62,595 bases of DNA, taken from an uncultured Alphaproteobacteria bacterium. GTDB lineage: Bacteria > Pseudomonadota > Alphaproteobacteria > HIMB59 > GCA-002718135. The stretch lies in contig CACDMT010000004.1 in the NCBI GenBank assembly GCA_902553945.1, positions 1-62,595 of the forward strand, written 5' to 3'. Position 1 is the first letter of the stretch. Each line of letters starts with the position of its first letter. Below the pieces are notes generated by a model, which had not been told where the DNA came from, ran no database searches, and worked only from the letters and a program-made list of their open reading frames with translations. Shown here in pieces: positions 54,478-62,595 of this stretch. Both the position numbers and the translations under genes were made by a program.

Positions 54478-55281
54478 ATGTTTTTAAGCGATTTATTCAT
54501 TAAAATAACACTATCAAAATACAGATCATTCATATGGGATAGTAAAATAAAAAAATTGAAAAAAATACAATATTTTAAAGCTCTAGATATTGATATGTTA
54601 ATTGGGATAGAGAGACAAAAAAAAATATTATTAAAAAATACAGAAAATTTTGCAAATGGTAATTTTACTAACAATGCACTGTTATGGGGATCCAGAGGTA
54701 ATGGAAAAAGTTCATTAATTAAATCTATTTTTTATAAAGTTAATAAAAATAAAAAAAAATTAAAATTATTACAGTTAAATAAAAATGATATATTTGATAT
54801 TGAAATTATTTATGAAAAATTGGGAAAGATAAAATTATATAATTTTATAATTTTTATAGACGATTTATCTTTTGAGAAAATAGATAGTGATTATAAAATA
54901 ATTAAATCTACATTAGATGGAAGTATACAAAATCAACCTTCAAATATTCTACTATATGTAACTTCGAATAGAAGACATTTAATGCCTAGAGATATGATTG
55001 AAAATGAAAGATCTTCTGCAATTCACACAGATGAAAGTGTAGAAGAAAAAATAAGTTTAAGTGATAGATTTGGATTATGGATTGGTTTTCATAATATATC
55101 ACAAGATGATTTTATAAATATAATTAAAAAATATTGTAAAGTTTATGATTTAGAATTTAATGAAAATATTATCAAAGAAGGAATTAGATGGAGTCTGCAA
55201 AGAGGTAATAGAACGGGAAGATCTGCATGGCAATTTATATTAAATTATGCAGCCGAACAAAATAAAAGAATTAATCTTTAA
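54478..55281 (+). CDS. DUF815 family AAA+ ATPase
   Basis: The 267-residue ATPase has Walker A GSRGNGKSS (71-79), Walker B FIIFIDDLSF near 130, a sensor-like TSNRRHLMPRDM and the family phrases NERSSAIHTDE and DRFGLWIGFHN. DUF815 proteins are widespread but not functionally characterised; some are placed near cell-envelope genes. It is divergent from yajC-secD-secF, so a link with secretion is possible from position alone. Its end overlaps the convergent FKBP gene by 11 bases. Confidence 0.9.
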   Translation: MFLSDLFIKITLSKYRSFIWDSKIKKLKKIQYFKALDIDMLIGIERQKKILLKNTENFANGNFTNNALLWGSRGNGKSSLIKSIFYKVNKNKKKLKLLQLNKNDIFDIEIIYEKLGKIKLYNFIIFIDDLSFEKIDSDYKIIKSTLDGSIQNQPSNILLYVTSNRRHLMPRDMIENERSSAIHTDESVEEKISLSDRFGLWIGFHNISQDDFINIIKKYCKVYDLEFNENIIKEGIRWSLQRGNRTGRSAWQFILNYAAEQNKRINL

Positions 55282-56008
55282 TATCTTCAAACTTAAAATT
55301 TGTTTTTTTTAAACCTTCGATACCATCTTTTAAATGGTAAATATTTTCTTGTTTTAGCTGTTCAACAAAGCCGTTAGCCAGGATAGATGAAATTACTCCA
55401 TCTTTACTAATAAAAACTACCTTTTCACCTGGTTTAACAATTGCCTGATACTTATTTAAAAAATTAGGAAGAAAATTTCCATTTTTATCAAAGGCTGTTA
55501 TTATAATTGAATTAGGAATTTTTCCAGTTTTATTTATTTCATCAAGATCTCTTATATCTATAACTTTAAACTTATAATCAGTAAGAGCTAATTTTAACTG
55601 ATTATTATCAATTTCTTTATACTTTGGAGGTACAACTTCAAAAACTTCAATTTCAAAAATAAGATTTGATTTTGGAGGGATAAGATTGCCTGCTCCTTTA
55701 TCTCCGTAAGCTAATTCATAGGGAATAAATATCGATCTTTTACCCCCTACTTTCATACCTAAAAGACCTACTTCCCAACCAGGTATTACTTGTCGAGTGC
55801 CTATTTGAAATTTAAAATATTCACCTCTTTTATATGAGTTATCAAATTCTGTTTGATCTTCTAATTTACCAATGTAATGAACAGATACTTTTGAATGGTT
55901 GATTACCTCAACACCATCTCCTAATGTTTCATTTAGAATTTTTATTTCATTTGCTAAAACAATATTACTAAATGAAAAAAAAACGAATAATAAGATAAGT
56001 ATTTTCAT
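55271..56008 (-). CDS. FKBP-type peptidyl-prolyl isomerase fused to an inactive-type rhodanese domain
   Basis: A signal peptide (about 1-19, ending VLA) leads to an FKBP domain at about 28-124 with VSVHYIGKLEDQTEFDNSY, RQVIPGWEVGLLGMKVGGKR and IPYELAYGDKGAGNLIPP, all conserved in active isomerases. A rhodanese-like domain follows at about 135-236, including VIDIRD and KIPNSIII. The loop that should carry the catalytic Cys reads VVFISKDGVISS, with S201 in place of Cys. The protein is thus probably a periplasmic folding catalyst whose second domain binds rather than transfers sulfur. It lies three bases after an EamA gene. Confidence 0.88.
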   Translation of the reverse strand: MKILILLFVFFSFSNIVLANEIKILNETLGDGVEVINHSKVSVHYIGKLEDQTEFDNSYKRGEYFKFQIGTRQVIPGWEVGLLGMKVGGKRSIFIPYELAYGDKGAGNLIPPKSNLIFEIEVFEVVPPKYKEIDNNQLKLALTDYKFKVIDIRDLDEINKTGKIPNSIIITAFDKNGNFLPNFLNKYQAIVKPGEKVVFISKDGVISSILANGFVEQLKQENIYHLKDGIEGLKKTNFKFEDIKD

Positions 56009-56011
56009 TTA

Positions 56012-56890
56012 CTATGTATTATTTAATTGTTTTATCTGAGATGGTATTGACAATATACCACTAAATACAATTAAGAAAGCTCCAAAATACGCATAAAAAT
56101 TCATATATTCATTAAATATAAATATACCAGCCAATGATGACCAAACTACCTGTAAGTAGACTAAACAAAAAACAGAGGAATAATACTTTTGTGCCATTCT
56201 AATTGCAGTAGTTACAAGAAAAATAGCAGCATTTATAAAAATTGATGCAGTTATAATTAAAAAAAATTCAAATAGTGAAATTAATAAAGGATCATAAATA
56301 AATAAAAATATTGAGAGTACATGTATTATAGAACCACCATATATAAAATATCCTGCAGCAGAAGTAACATAATAATATTTATTTACTATTAGTGTTGTAA
56401 TTGTAATGAGAATAACTCCAAATAAAGTAACAATAAAATAAAAATTAAAATTTTGAAATCCAGGTTGAATAACAAAAAGAACTCCAAAAAATCCAAAAAT
56501 TAATGATAAATATGTATAAAAATTTAATTTTTCTTTAAGAAAAAATATTGCTAAAACTGATGCTACTATTGGAGAAGCCATATTAAGCGTTGTAAATTCT
56601 GGAAGTTTAATATTTTCCAAACAAATAAAAGTTATAAAAGGCATTGGTGCAAAAATTAAACTACGTATAAAAGGTATATAATAATTTGTGCATTTCAAAT
56701 TTTTATTTAAAGTTCCATTGAAAAATAGATAAATTGGAACAAATAGGAATGCTGGTATTCCATAAAATATAAAATGATAAAATTTAATTTTGCTTACAGC
56801 TAAGTAATTAATTATTGCATCATTTGTTACAAAAAAAGTACCGGCTAATATTATAAAGAAAGAAGCAATAATTACATTTTTGTTAATCAT
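56012..56890 (-). CDS. EamA/DMT-superfamily transporter
   Basis: The 292-residue protein has ten spans and two EamA halves, with LNMASPIVASVLAIFFLKEK in the first and QVVWSSLAGIFIFNEYMNFY in the second. It sits directly upstream of the FKBP-rhodanese gene on the same strand and is divergent from acylphosphatase. The substrate is unknown. It is about as far from the other EamA proteins of the window as they are from each other, by eye. Confidence 0.87.
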   Translation of the reverse strand: MINKNVIIASFFIILAGTFFVTNDAIINYLAVSKIKFYHFIFYGIPAFLFVPIYLFFNGTLNKNLKCTNYYIPFIRSLIFAPMPFITFICLENIKLPEFTTLNMASPIVASVLAIFFLKEKLNFYTYLSLIFGFFGVLFVIQPGFQNFNFYFIVTLFGVILITITTLIVNKYYYVTSAAGYFIYGGSIIHVLSIFLFIYDPLLISLFEFFLIITASIFINAAIFLVTTAIRMAQKYYSSVFCLVYLQVVWSSLAGIFIFNEYMNFYAYFGAFLIVFSGILSIPSQIKQLNNT

Positions 56891-56959
56891 TTTTTATAGA
56901 AAATTTATTGTATCAAATAAAATAGTTCTTATATTAATATAATAATAATTGATACAAAT

Positions 56960-57256
56960 ATGAATAAAAACGAATTTAAAACATACAGACTAATAATAAA
57001 AGGAAAAGTTCAAGGCGTAGGTTTTAGACATTGGTTTAGTGATCTTGCTATTTCTTTAGGCTTAAACGGTTATATTCAAAATAAAGAAAGTAAAGATGAA
57101 GTAGAAGCGATTATACAAGGTGATATGCAAAGTATATTATCTATCACTGAAAAAGCTAAATTTGGACCAGAAATGGCGCTCGTAGAAGGTGTAATTCCTA
57201 ATAGCATTATAAGCAATGTAAAATATTCAGGTTTTATTGTTAAATATGAAAAATAA
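56960..57256 (+). CDS. acyP: Acylphosphatase
   Basis: The 98-residue enzyme hydrolyses acyl phosphates such as acetyl phosphate. The active-site R23 is in GKVQGVGFRHW and N41 in GYIQNKES. The usual NxxDGxVE segment has an extra residue or two (NKESKDEVEA), a minor variation. The end is one base from the convergent aminotransferase gene. Confidence 0.93.
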   Translation: MNKNEFKTYRLIIKGKVQGVGFRHWFSDLAISLGLNGYIQNKESKDEVEAIIQGDMQSILSITEKAKFGPEMALVEGVIPNSIISNVKYSGFIVKYEK

Positions 57257-57257
57257 T

Positions 57258-58592
57258 TTAACTAAAAATTTTTTTTATAGTTTTATGAAGAGAATTAAAT
57301 ATTTCATCAATTTCAGATTTTTTGATAATGAATTGTGGGCATAAAACAATAGCAGGGCCTAAAGGTCTGCAAATTAAACCATTATCTATTGATAAGTTTG
57401 CTACTTTGTCTCCCATATTTAAATGACCTTCAAAAGGTTCTTTTGTTTTTTTATTTTTAACCATTTCTAAAGCAGCCATTAACCCCACTCCTCTCGTTTC
57501 ACCAATGTTATCATATTCATTAAATTCATTTAATCTATCCATGAAGTAAGGAGAAATATTTTTAACATTATCTAATAATCCTTCATTAATTATTACATCT
57601 ATTGCTTTTAATGCAATAGCACAACCTACAGGATGTCCTCCAGCTGTAAAACCATGAGGGAATTCTTCTGCTTGCTCAGATACATCAACAAATTTATCCG
57701 AAAATTCTTTATTAATTATTACTGCACCCATTGGAAAGTAGCCTGCGGTCAAACATTTAGAAGAAATTATTATATCAGGTTTAATATTATAAGTTTCGCA
57801 ACCCCATAGTTCACCTGTTCTACCAAATCCACAAATAACTTCATCTGCTATTAAAGGTATTTGATATTTTTTTAAAATAGGTTGAATTAAATCAAAATAA
57901 TTTTTTGATGGAGGAATAACTCCACCAGCACCTTGTACTGGCTCAGCAACAAAACCTGCAATAGTTTCAGGGTCTTCTTTTAAAATTAAATTTTCTAGAT
58001 TTCTAGCCATTCTTTTAGAAAACTCATCTTCACTTTCATTTTCTAATCCAAATTTCCAAAAATGAGGACAATCTGCATGAATAAATTCCTTTAAAGGTAG
58101 TCCAAACTCTTTGTTATAGGGTTTGCCAGTCATTGATGAAGCACCCAGAGTTACGCCATGATAACCATTTATACGTGTTATAATTTTTCTTTTATTTGAC
58201 TTACCAATTCTGGAATTAAACATCCAAAGCATTTTAACCATTGTATCATTTGCTTCTGATCCAGAATTGCAAAAAAAGACTCTGCCTTGATTAAATGGTG
58301 ATACCTCTATTAATTTCTCTGAAAGTTCTAATGTTTCTTCAGATAAACGACCAAAAAGAGAATGATAACCAGCAAACTTTTCATATTGATTTTTTGCAAC
58401 TTCAATTAATCCAGGATGATCAAAACCTGCACATGCATTCCATAATCCAGAATTTGCATCTATATACTTGTTGCCATTTGTATCAAAGACATGAATTCCT
58501 TTTCCATAAGAAATAACAAGAGGGCCTCTTTCATTTAATGACTTTAAATCTGTAAATCCATATAAATGATTAGAAATATTATTTCGTAACAT
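57258..58592 (-). CDS. Class III (omega) aminotransferase, PLP-dependent
   Basis: The 444-residue enzyme has D250-E251 (IADEVICGFGRTGE) and the PLP lysine K279 in SSKCLTAGYFPMGA, in place of the usual SKGLTSG. YHGVTLGASSMTG and EPVQGAGGVIPP are typical of omega-aminotransferases such as taurine-, putrescine- or beta-alanine-pyruvate aminotransferases. These are abundant in marine alphaproteobacteria for using amines as nitrogen. It is divergent from an EamA transporter gene with 24 bases between starts, a plausible transport-catabolism pair. The substrate is not determined. Confidence 0.92.
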   Translation of the reverse strand: MLRNNISNHLYGFTDLKSLNERGPLVISYGKGIHVFDTNGNKYIDANSGLWNACAGFDHPGLIEVAKNQYEKFAGYHSLFGRLSEETLELSEKLIEVSPFNQGRVFFCNSGSEANDTMVKMLWMFNSRIGKSNKRKIITRINGYHGVTLGASSMTGKPYNKEFGLPLKEFIHADCPHFWKFGLENESEDEFSKRMARNLENLILKEDPETIAGFVAEPVQGAGGVIPPSKNYFDLIQPILKKYQIPLIADEVICGFGRTGELWGCETYNIKPDIIISSKCLTAGYFPMGAVIINKEFSDKFVDVSEQAEEFPHGFTAGGHPVGCAIALKAIDVIINEGLLDNVKNISPYFMDRLNEFNEYDNIGETRGVGLMAALEMVKNKKTKEPFEGHLNMGDKVANLSIDNGLICRPLGPAIVLCPQFIIKKSEIDEIFNSLHKTIKKIFS

Positions 58593-58616
58593 AACATTTA
58601 AATATTTTTTTTTACT

Positions 58617-59510
58617 ATGAAAAGCAAGATCTTATTTTCAACTGGGGTATTTGGTATTTTATTGATGATGGCCGGCCAACTATCTTTTGCGGTAAACGAT
58701 ACTTTTGTCAAACTGGCGGTAAAAAATATAGAAGTTAATAGCTCAATTTTTTCTGTAATTTTTACAAGAGGATCAATTACAACATTATTATTAGGATTAT
58801 ATTTAATTATTATAGAGAAAAAAAATTTGATAAATATATTATTTGTTAGAAAGTTTCATATCAGAGGTTTATATGAAGTTTTAACTGCATTATTTTTTTT
58901 TATTGCTTTAATTTTTTTACCTATATCGGAGGTATATACATTACTTATGACTAATCCATTTTTTGTAACGATATTTGCCTTTATTTTTTTAAAAGAAAAA
59001 GTTGGAATTAGAAGATGGTTAGCTGTACTAATTGGTTTTATAGGTGTTGTAGTTGTTATTAATCCTCATAATTTAGATTTTAACTATTTATTTTTACTAC
59101 CAATTATTTCAGCAATATTTTTAACAATTAGAGACATTTCAACAAAAAATCTTGCGACTAAATCAAATAATGTAGAAATTACATTTGTTACAGCATTCTT
59201 AATTACAATATTTGCAGGATTAGCATCATTATTTTTTGGGTACCATGTTACAATAGATGAAACGCCCCACATCTTAATCTCAAGTATTTTTGTTTTATTT
59301 GGATATTTATTTTCAGTCATGACAGTATATTATGCACCATTATCCTTAACAGCTTCAGCAAGATATAGTGTAATTATATTTGGAATAATTTTTGGATATT
59401 TTATTTTAAATGAAGTCCCAAGTTCAAATATGATTATTGGCGCAATAATTATTACATTAAGTGGTTTGTTTGTAATAAAAAGAGAAAAAGAAGTTGGAAA
59501 GATTGATTAA
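58617..59510 (+). CDS. EamA/DMT-superfamily transporter
   Basis: The 297-residue protein has ten spans in two repeats; the first half ends FIFLKEKVGIRRWLAVLIGF and the second YFILNEVPSSNMIIGAIIIT. An N-terminal AGQLSFAVNDTFVKLAVKNI matches DMT exporters. It is divergent from the aminotransferase gene by only 24 bases. The end abuts the convergent peroxiredoxin gene with no gap. The substrate is unknown. Confidence 0.87.
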   Translation: MKSKILFSTGVFGILLMMAGQLSFAVNDTFVKLAVKNIEVNSSIFSVIFTRGSITTLLLGLYLIIIEKKNLINILFVRKFHIRGLYEVLTALFFFIALIFLPISEVYTLLMTNPFFVTIFAFIFLKEKVGIRRWLAVLIGFIGVVVVINPHNLDFNYLFLLPIISAIFLTIRDISTKNLATKSNNVEITFVTAFLITIFAGLASLFFGYHVTIDETPHILISSIFVLFGYLFSVMTVYYAPLSLTASARYSVIIFGIIFGYFILNEVPSSNMIIGAIIITLSGLFVIKREKEVGKID

Positions 59511-59957
59511 TTATTTTAAATCTCTGCAGAAATTATAAACTTCTTCTGCATGACCTTTAACTTTTACTTTATTCCACTGATTTAAAATTTTACAATTATT
59601 ATCAATTATAAAGGTTGAACGATCAATTCCAAAATATTTTCTACCATACATTGATTTTTCAATCCAAATACCTAATTTTTCACAATTCTTTCCTTCATCT
59701 GATCCTAGTGGATATTTTAATTTATACTTTTCTAAAAATTTTCTATTTCTCTCAACTGGATCTTTTGAAGCTCCAATTATTTCAAAGCCTAGTTTTTTAA
59801 ATTTATTAAAAAACTTTTGAAAATCAGCAACTTCAACAGAACATCCTCCAGTTAAAGCTTTTGGATAAAAAAAAAGAACAGTTGGTGATTTAATTTTTAA
59901 ACTATCAAATTCTTTATTATTTGTTAAATTTAATTTAATTTTTGGAATTTTTTTCAT
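59511..59957 (-). CDS. bcp: Peroxiredoxin of the BCP (PrxQ) type
   Basis: The 148-residue thiol peroxidase has peroxidatic C39 in FYPKALTGGCSVEVADFQ, where family members usually show TPGCT. The resolving Cys position of atypical members (five residues on) is Val/Ala here, so it is a one-Cys type or uses C69-like partners elsewhere; C86 and C124 and C144 are possible. It reduces hydroperoxides with thioredoxin. It lies one base after the ribA stop on the same strand. Confidence 0.9.
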   Translation of the reverse strand: MKKIPKIKLNLTNNKEFDSLKIKSPTVLFFYPKALTGGCSVEVADFQKFFNKFKKLGFEIIGASKDPVERNRKFLEKYKLKYPLGSDEGKNCEKLGIWIEKSMYGRKYFGIDRSTFIIDNNCKILNQWNKVKVKGHAEEVYNFCRDLK

Positions 59958-59958
59958 G

Positions 59959-61080
59959 TTAAACAGCTATTTTCAAACCATATCCAGTTTTTTTAATTCT
60001 TGTTTTAAAATAATTTTTATTAAATTTATTTAACGTTGGTTTTGTATTAATTTGATTTTCAACTTTAATACCAGCTTTTTTAATTGAACTAATTTTATTT
60101 TTATTATTAGTTATTAAATTAACTTTCTGAATTTTTAATAATTTAAGTATTTGTGCAGCAATTTTAAAATCTCTTTCATCATCTAAAAAACCAATATTAT
60201 GATCTGCATCAATAGTATCCATTCCTTTTGATTGTAATGAATATGCTCTCATTTTATTTGCTAATCCTATTCCTCTGCCTTCTTGTTCTAAGTATAAAAT
60301 AATACCTCCATTATTTCTAGACATATAACTTATTGATTGATTTAATTGCTCACCACAATCACATTTCAATGAATGAAAAATATCACCGGTAAAACATGCT
60401 GAATGAATTCTTAGATTAACACATTGTTTTTTTATTTTATTTGGGTTAACTATTATAGCGACATGTTTTTCTGAACCAATATATGATTTAAAAATTTTAA
60501 AATTTGAATTTTGATTTTTTGGCAAAGGGACTTTAGCACTTGATACTAATTTTATACTTTTAGAAATTAATTCATTTTGATTTACTAAATCTTTATAATT
60601 AAACAATAAAACTCCATTTTTAAAAGCAAAATCATTAATATTTTCATTATATTTATTAGATATTTTTTTAAAGATTAAAGAAGGGATCATTTTAGCATTT
60701 TTAGAAAGATCAATACAAACATCATGGAATTTTTTTGATTTAAATTTTTTAATTTTACTAAATTTAATAGTTTTGTTTTTACTAAGGGGATTAACAAACA
60801 AATTTACAATATTGTTAATATCAGTTTTGTGATTAATCTCAAAAAAAATGTTATTTTTAATATTTTTATTGAAGATTGAGTAAGCCTTTTGCTTAGTTAC
60901 CAAAAGATATTTTTTATCAATTAAATACTTGTTAAATTGATTAAAAATAGATGAATGAGAATGTTCTATATTAAAAAACATCCAATTTTCCTCATTATTT
61001 TGAATTATCAGAGGTCTTCCAGTTCTTAACTCATTTATAGCTCTATCTATAATTGTACCAGCATTAGATTTGAAACTCAT
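59959..61080 (-). CDS. ribA: GTP cyclohydrolase II (RibA) with a diverged N-terminal domain
   Basis: The ATG at 61080 is preferred because the upstream extension to 61116 would leave no space to the divergent gene. The C-terminal half is a complete GTP cyclohydrolase II: zinc Cys in HSACFTGDIFHSLKCDCGEQ, catalytic LEQEGRGIGLANK, and DADHNIGFLDDERD. It makes the first riboflavin precursor from GTP. The first 180 or so residues occupy the place of a DHBP synthase in fused RibBA, but its acidic active-site motif is absent; this arrangement occurs in other alphaproteobacterial RibA. It pairs with the divergent RibD-domain gene 36 bases away. Confidence 0.9.
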   Translation of the reverse strand: MSFKSNAGTIIDRAINELRTGRPLIIQNNEENWMFFNIEHSHSSIFNQFNKYLIDKKYLLVTKQKAYSIFNKNIKNNIFFEINHKTDINNIVNLFVNPLSKNKTIKFSKIKKFKSKKFHDVCIDLSKNAKMIPSLIFKKISNKYNENINDFAFKNGVLLFNYKDLVNQNELISKSIKLVSSAKVPLPKNQNSNFKIFKSYIGSEKHVAIIVNPNKIKKQCVNLRIHSACFTGDIFHSLKCDCGEQLNQSISYMSRNNGGIILYLEQEGRGIGLANKMRAYSLQSKGMDTIDADHNIGFLDDERDFKIAAQILKLLKIQKVNLITNNKNKISSIKKAGIKVENQINTKPTLNKFNKNYFKTRIKKTGYGLKIAV

Positions 61081-61116
61081 GAAAAGTTTATATAGATAGA
61101 AAATAGAGAAAAACAA

Positions 61117-61953
61117 ATGATAACTTCACAAAATATTGGTAAATTGCTTGAAAATATCAAAAATTCAAAGAAAACAGAAAGTTTGTTTTTTCAAATAACT
61201 AAATCTGTAATTAAAAAAACAACAAAAAATAAAAGATATAATTTTTCCTTAATTAAAAACAATATAGAAACAGATTTTAAATTAAGTCTTTTATACAAAT
61301 CAATTCTTGATATTTTGATACCGATTATAAGAGAAAAAAAGAAATTGACTATTGCACAATTAGGTCAAAGTATTGATGGGAGAATTGCACTAAATAATGG
61401 AAATTCTCATTACATTAATCATAAAAAAGGAATACACTATTTGCATTGTTTAAGAAGTATTAGTGATGCAATTATAGTAGGCTCAAACACGATAAAAAAA
61501 GATAACCCTCAGTTAACAACAAGAAAAATCAAAGGTAGTAATCCAAGACGAATAATTATAGATGGAAGCTTATCTTTAACAAATAAATATAAAATATTCA
61601 ATGATGGTTACGAAAATATAATATTTACAAAAAGTAAAAAAAATAAAATACTTAATAATTCAACAATTATAAGACTTGATAAAAATGATTTTACAAAAAA
61701 AATAATATATCAGATAAATAAACTTGGATATAAATATGTACTTATTGAAGGAGGATCAAAAACAATTTCAGAATTTATAAATAATAAATACATAGACTTA
61801 CTTCAATTTATAATAGCACCAATTGTTATTGGTTCAGGCATTAATTCTTTAAACTTAAAAGAGATTAAAAGTCTTAATAAAGCATTAAGACCTAAATTTT
61901 CCTACAATATTTTAGAAAAAGAACTTGTCGTGAATTTATTTCTTAATCGCTAA
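61117..61953 (+). CDS. RibD C-terminal (pyrimidine reductase) domain protein without deaminase domain
   Basis: The 278-residue protein has a RibD-C/dihydrofolate-reductase-like domain at about 85-278: IAQLGQSIDGRIALNNGNSH, SDAIIVGSNTIKKDNPQLT, RRIIIDGSL, VLIEGGSKTISEF. This is the NADPH-dependent reductase of riboflavin synthesis. The usual deaminase half with HAE and PCxxxxxxPxC motifs is missing, and residues 1-80 are a Lys-rich helical region instead. It is divergent from ribA and converges with the methyltransferase fragment (18-base overlap). It may serve riboflavin or another GTP-derived product. Confidence 0.85.
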   Translation: MITSQNIGKLLENIKNSKKTESLFFQITKSVIKKTTKNKRYNFSLIKNNIETDFKLSLLYKSILDILIPIIREKKKLTIAQLGQSIDGRIALNNGNSHYINHKKGIHYLHCLRSISDAIIVGSNTIKKDNPQLTTRKIKGSNPRRIIIDGSLSLTNKYKIFNDGYENIIFTKSKKNKILNNSTIIRLDKNDFTKKIIYQINKLGYKYVLIEGGSKTISEFINNKYIDLLQFIIAPIVIGSGINSLNLKEIKSLNKALRPKFSYNILEKELVVNLFLNR

Positions 61954-62594
61954 AAAATCAGTATTTTGCAAAATTAATCTTGAATTTTTTTCTTTAATAC
62001 AATTGTATCTAAACTGTAACCAAGATGAGTAATCTACTTTATTTTTTACAATAACTTTTTTACAAAAATATAAAAAATATTTTTGAAATTGATAATTTTT
62101 TACTACATCCCATTTTGAATTCATTAAATAAGTATTATGTGTTTTTTTGAATACATTATTAATCAATTTACTACAATCTGGGCCAATAGCTTTATTACCT
62201 ATACCCTTATCAGTTTTTTGATCTTTGTTAAAAAAATTAACGATTTTTTATCATATTTATGTTTTGGAAAAAATTTAAAGTCTCCATTATAATTTAAAGC
62301 AAATAATACTATTTCTGTTTTAGTATTAAATTTATGAAATTTATAAAACCAGCTCCGGGGTAATATATCTAAAAAAGCAGAACCAGTAACTATATCAAAT
62401 GTTTTAAATTTGATTCTATCTAAATCTTCAATAACATCAAAAATCTGAAATTTAGTTTTAATAATTTTATTAGATAAATTTATATTCTTTTTAAAATAAT
62501 TCATTGAATTTGAAGAAATATCGGTAAAAACCCAATTTTGTTTAAATTTTATTTTGGGTTTTAAATAATTAAAATTAGAGCCAGCTCCTGTACC
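61936..62594 (-). pseudogene. Class I SAM-dependent methyltransferase, frameshifted and cut by the window edge
   Basis: From 62594 the minus-strand frame reads GTGAGSNFNYLKPK (SAM motif I), VFTDISSNSMNYFKKN, DIVTGSAFLDILPRSW and ALNYNGDFKFFPKH, then hits a stop at 62199. The next frame continues the same protein: NKDQKTDKGIGNKAIGPDCS down to a stop at 61936. Adding one base in the A7 tract at 62230-62236 joins the two exactly, giving SLIFFNKDQKTDKG across the join. So it is a one-base deletion, or a read error, in an otherwise intact gene. The RDKG/GPD phrase resembles methyltransferases found beside ribA in alphaproteobacteria. Confidence 0.85.
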
Positions 62595-62595
62595 T

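Overview
The window is about 62.6 kb of very AT-rich, gene-dense bacterial chromosome. Gene content and order point to a free-living, probably marine, low-GC alphaproteobacterium, in the style of Pelagibacterales or HIMB59/AEGEAN-169 genomes; the exact clade is inference. Supporting features are a phosphatidylcholine synthase, the alphaproteobacterial blocks recG / sdhE-mfd, mltB-rlpA-dacC-tmk-holB-metG-tatD, and ssb / gyrA-coaD beside uvrA, short or overlapping gene junctions, few Shine-Dalgarno sequences, and many DMT exporters and solute-uptake genes. I saw no rRNA, CRISPR array, insertion sequence, prophage or plasmid gene. No gene-free stretch exceeds 300 bases; the longest is 13209-13486.

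Layout. 1-6567 is accessory: a radical SAM/B12 protein cut by the left edge, a YczE-like membrane protein, a Rieske oxygenase, two unknown membrane proteins, phosphatidylcholine synthase, a Nudix hydrolase and a photolyase of the FeS-BCP family. 6662-9049 is an envelope group: a SlyB-like lipoprotein, an exported EF-hand protein, two tiny proteins and a membrane metallopeptidase. 9075-19909 is a metabolic patchwork: GH4 glycosidase, YjbQ, a small protein with a strong ribosome site and terminator, an aldo/keto reductase-PhyH pair, three EamA exporters, a zinc-ribbon protein, mannonate dehydratase, an orphan TupA and a 2OG oxygenase. SelO follows at 19984.

21378-36563 is one long minus-strand run. 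Its upstream part (mltB, rlpA, dacC, tmk, holB, metG, tatD, MBL hydrolase, 3-HIBADH-like dehydrogenase, SMP-30 lactonase, pterin dehydratase) has almost no intergenic space. After a 101-base gap holding a 14-base inverted repeat comes a sugar operon: SIS protein, FGGY kinase, solute-binding protein and two permeases. No ATPase gene for the transporter is present.

36657-59957 is mostly core: tRNA-Ser(TGA), a PQQ-type sugar dehydrogenase, mfd, sdhE, recG, a YkgJ protein, tRNA-Lys(TTT), coaD, gyrA, ssb, uvrA, sodB, secF-secD-yajC, a DUF815 ATPase, an FKBP-rhodanese fusion, acylphosphatase, a class III aminotransferase, two EamA exporters and a peroxiredoxin. The right end has a GTP cyclohydrolase II, a divergent RibD reductase-domain protein and a methyltransferase that is frameshifted in an A7 tract and cut by the window edge.

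No single block is convincingly a new defence or mobile system. The most useful leads are the frameshifted methyltransferase beside the RibA/RibD pair, the sugar operon without an ATPase, the SdhE that lacks its RGxxE arginine, the photolyase that lacks the usual C-terminal cluster cysteines, and the structured AT-poor element at 13329-13376.
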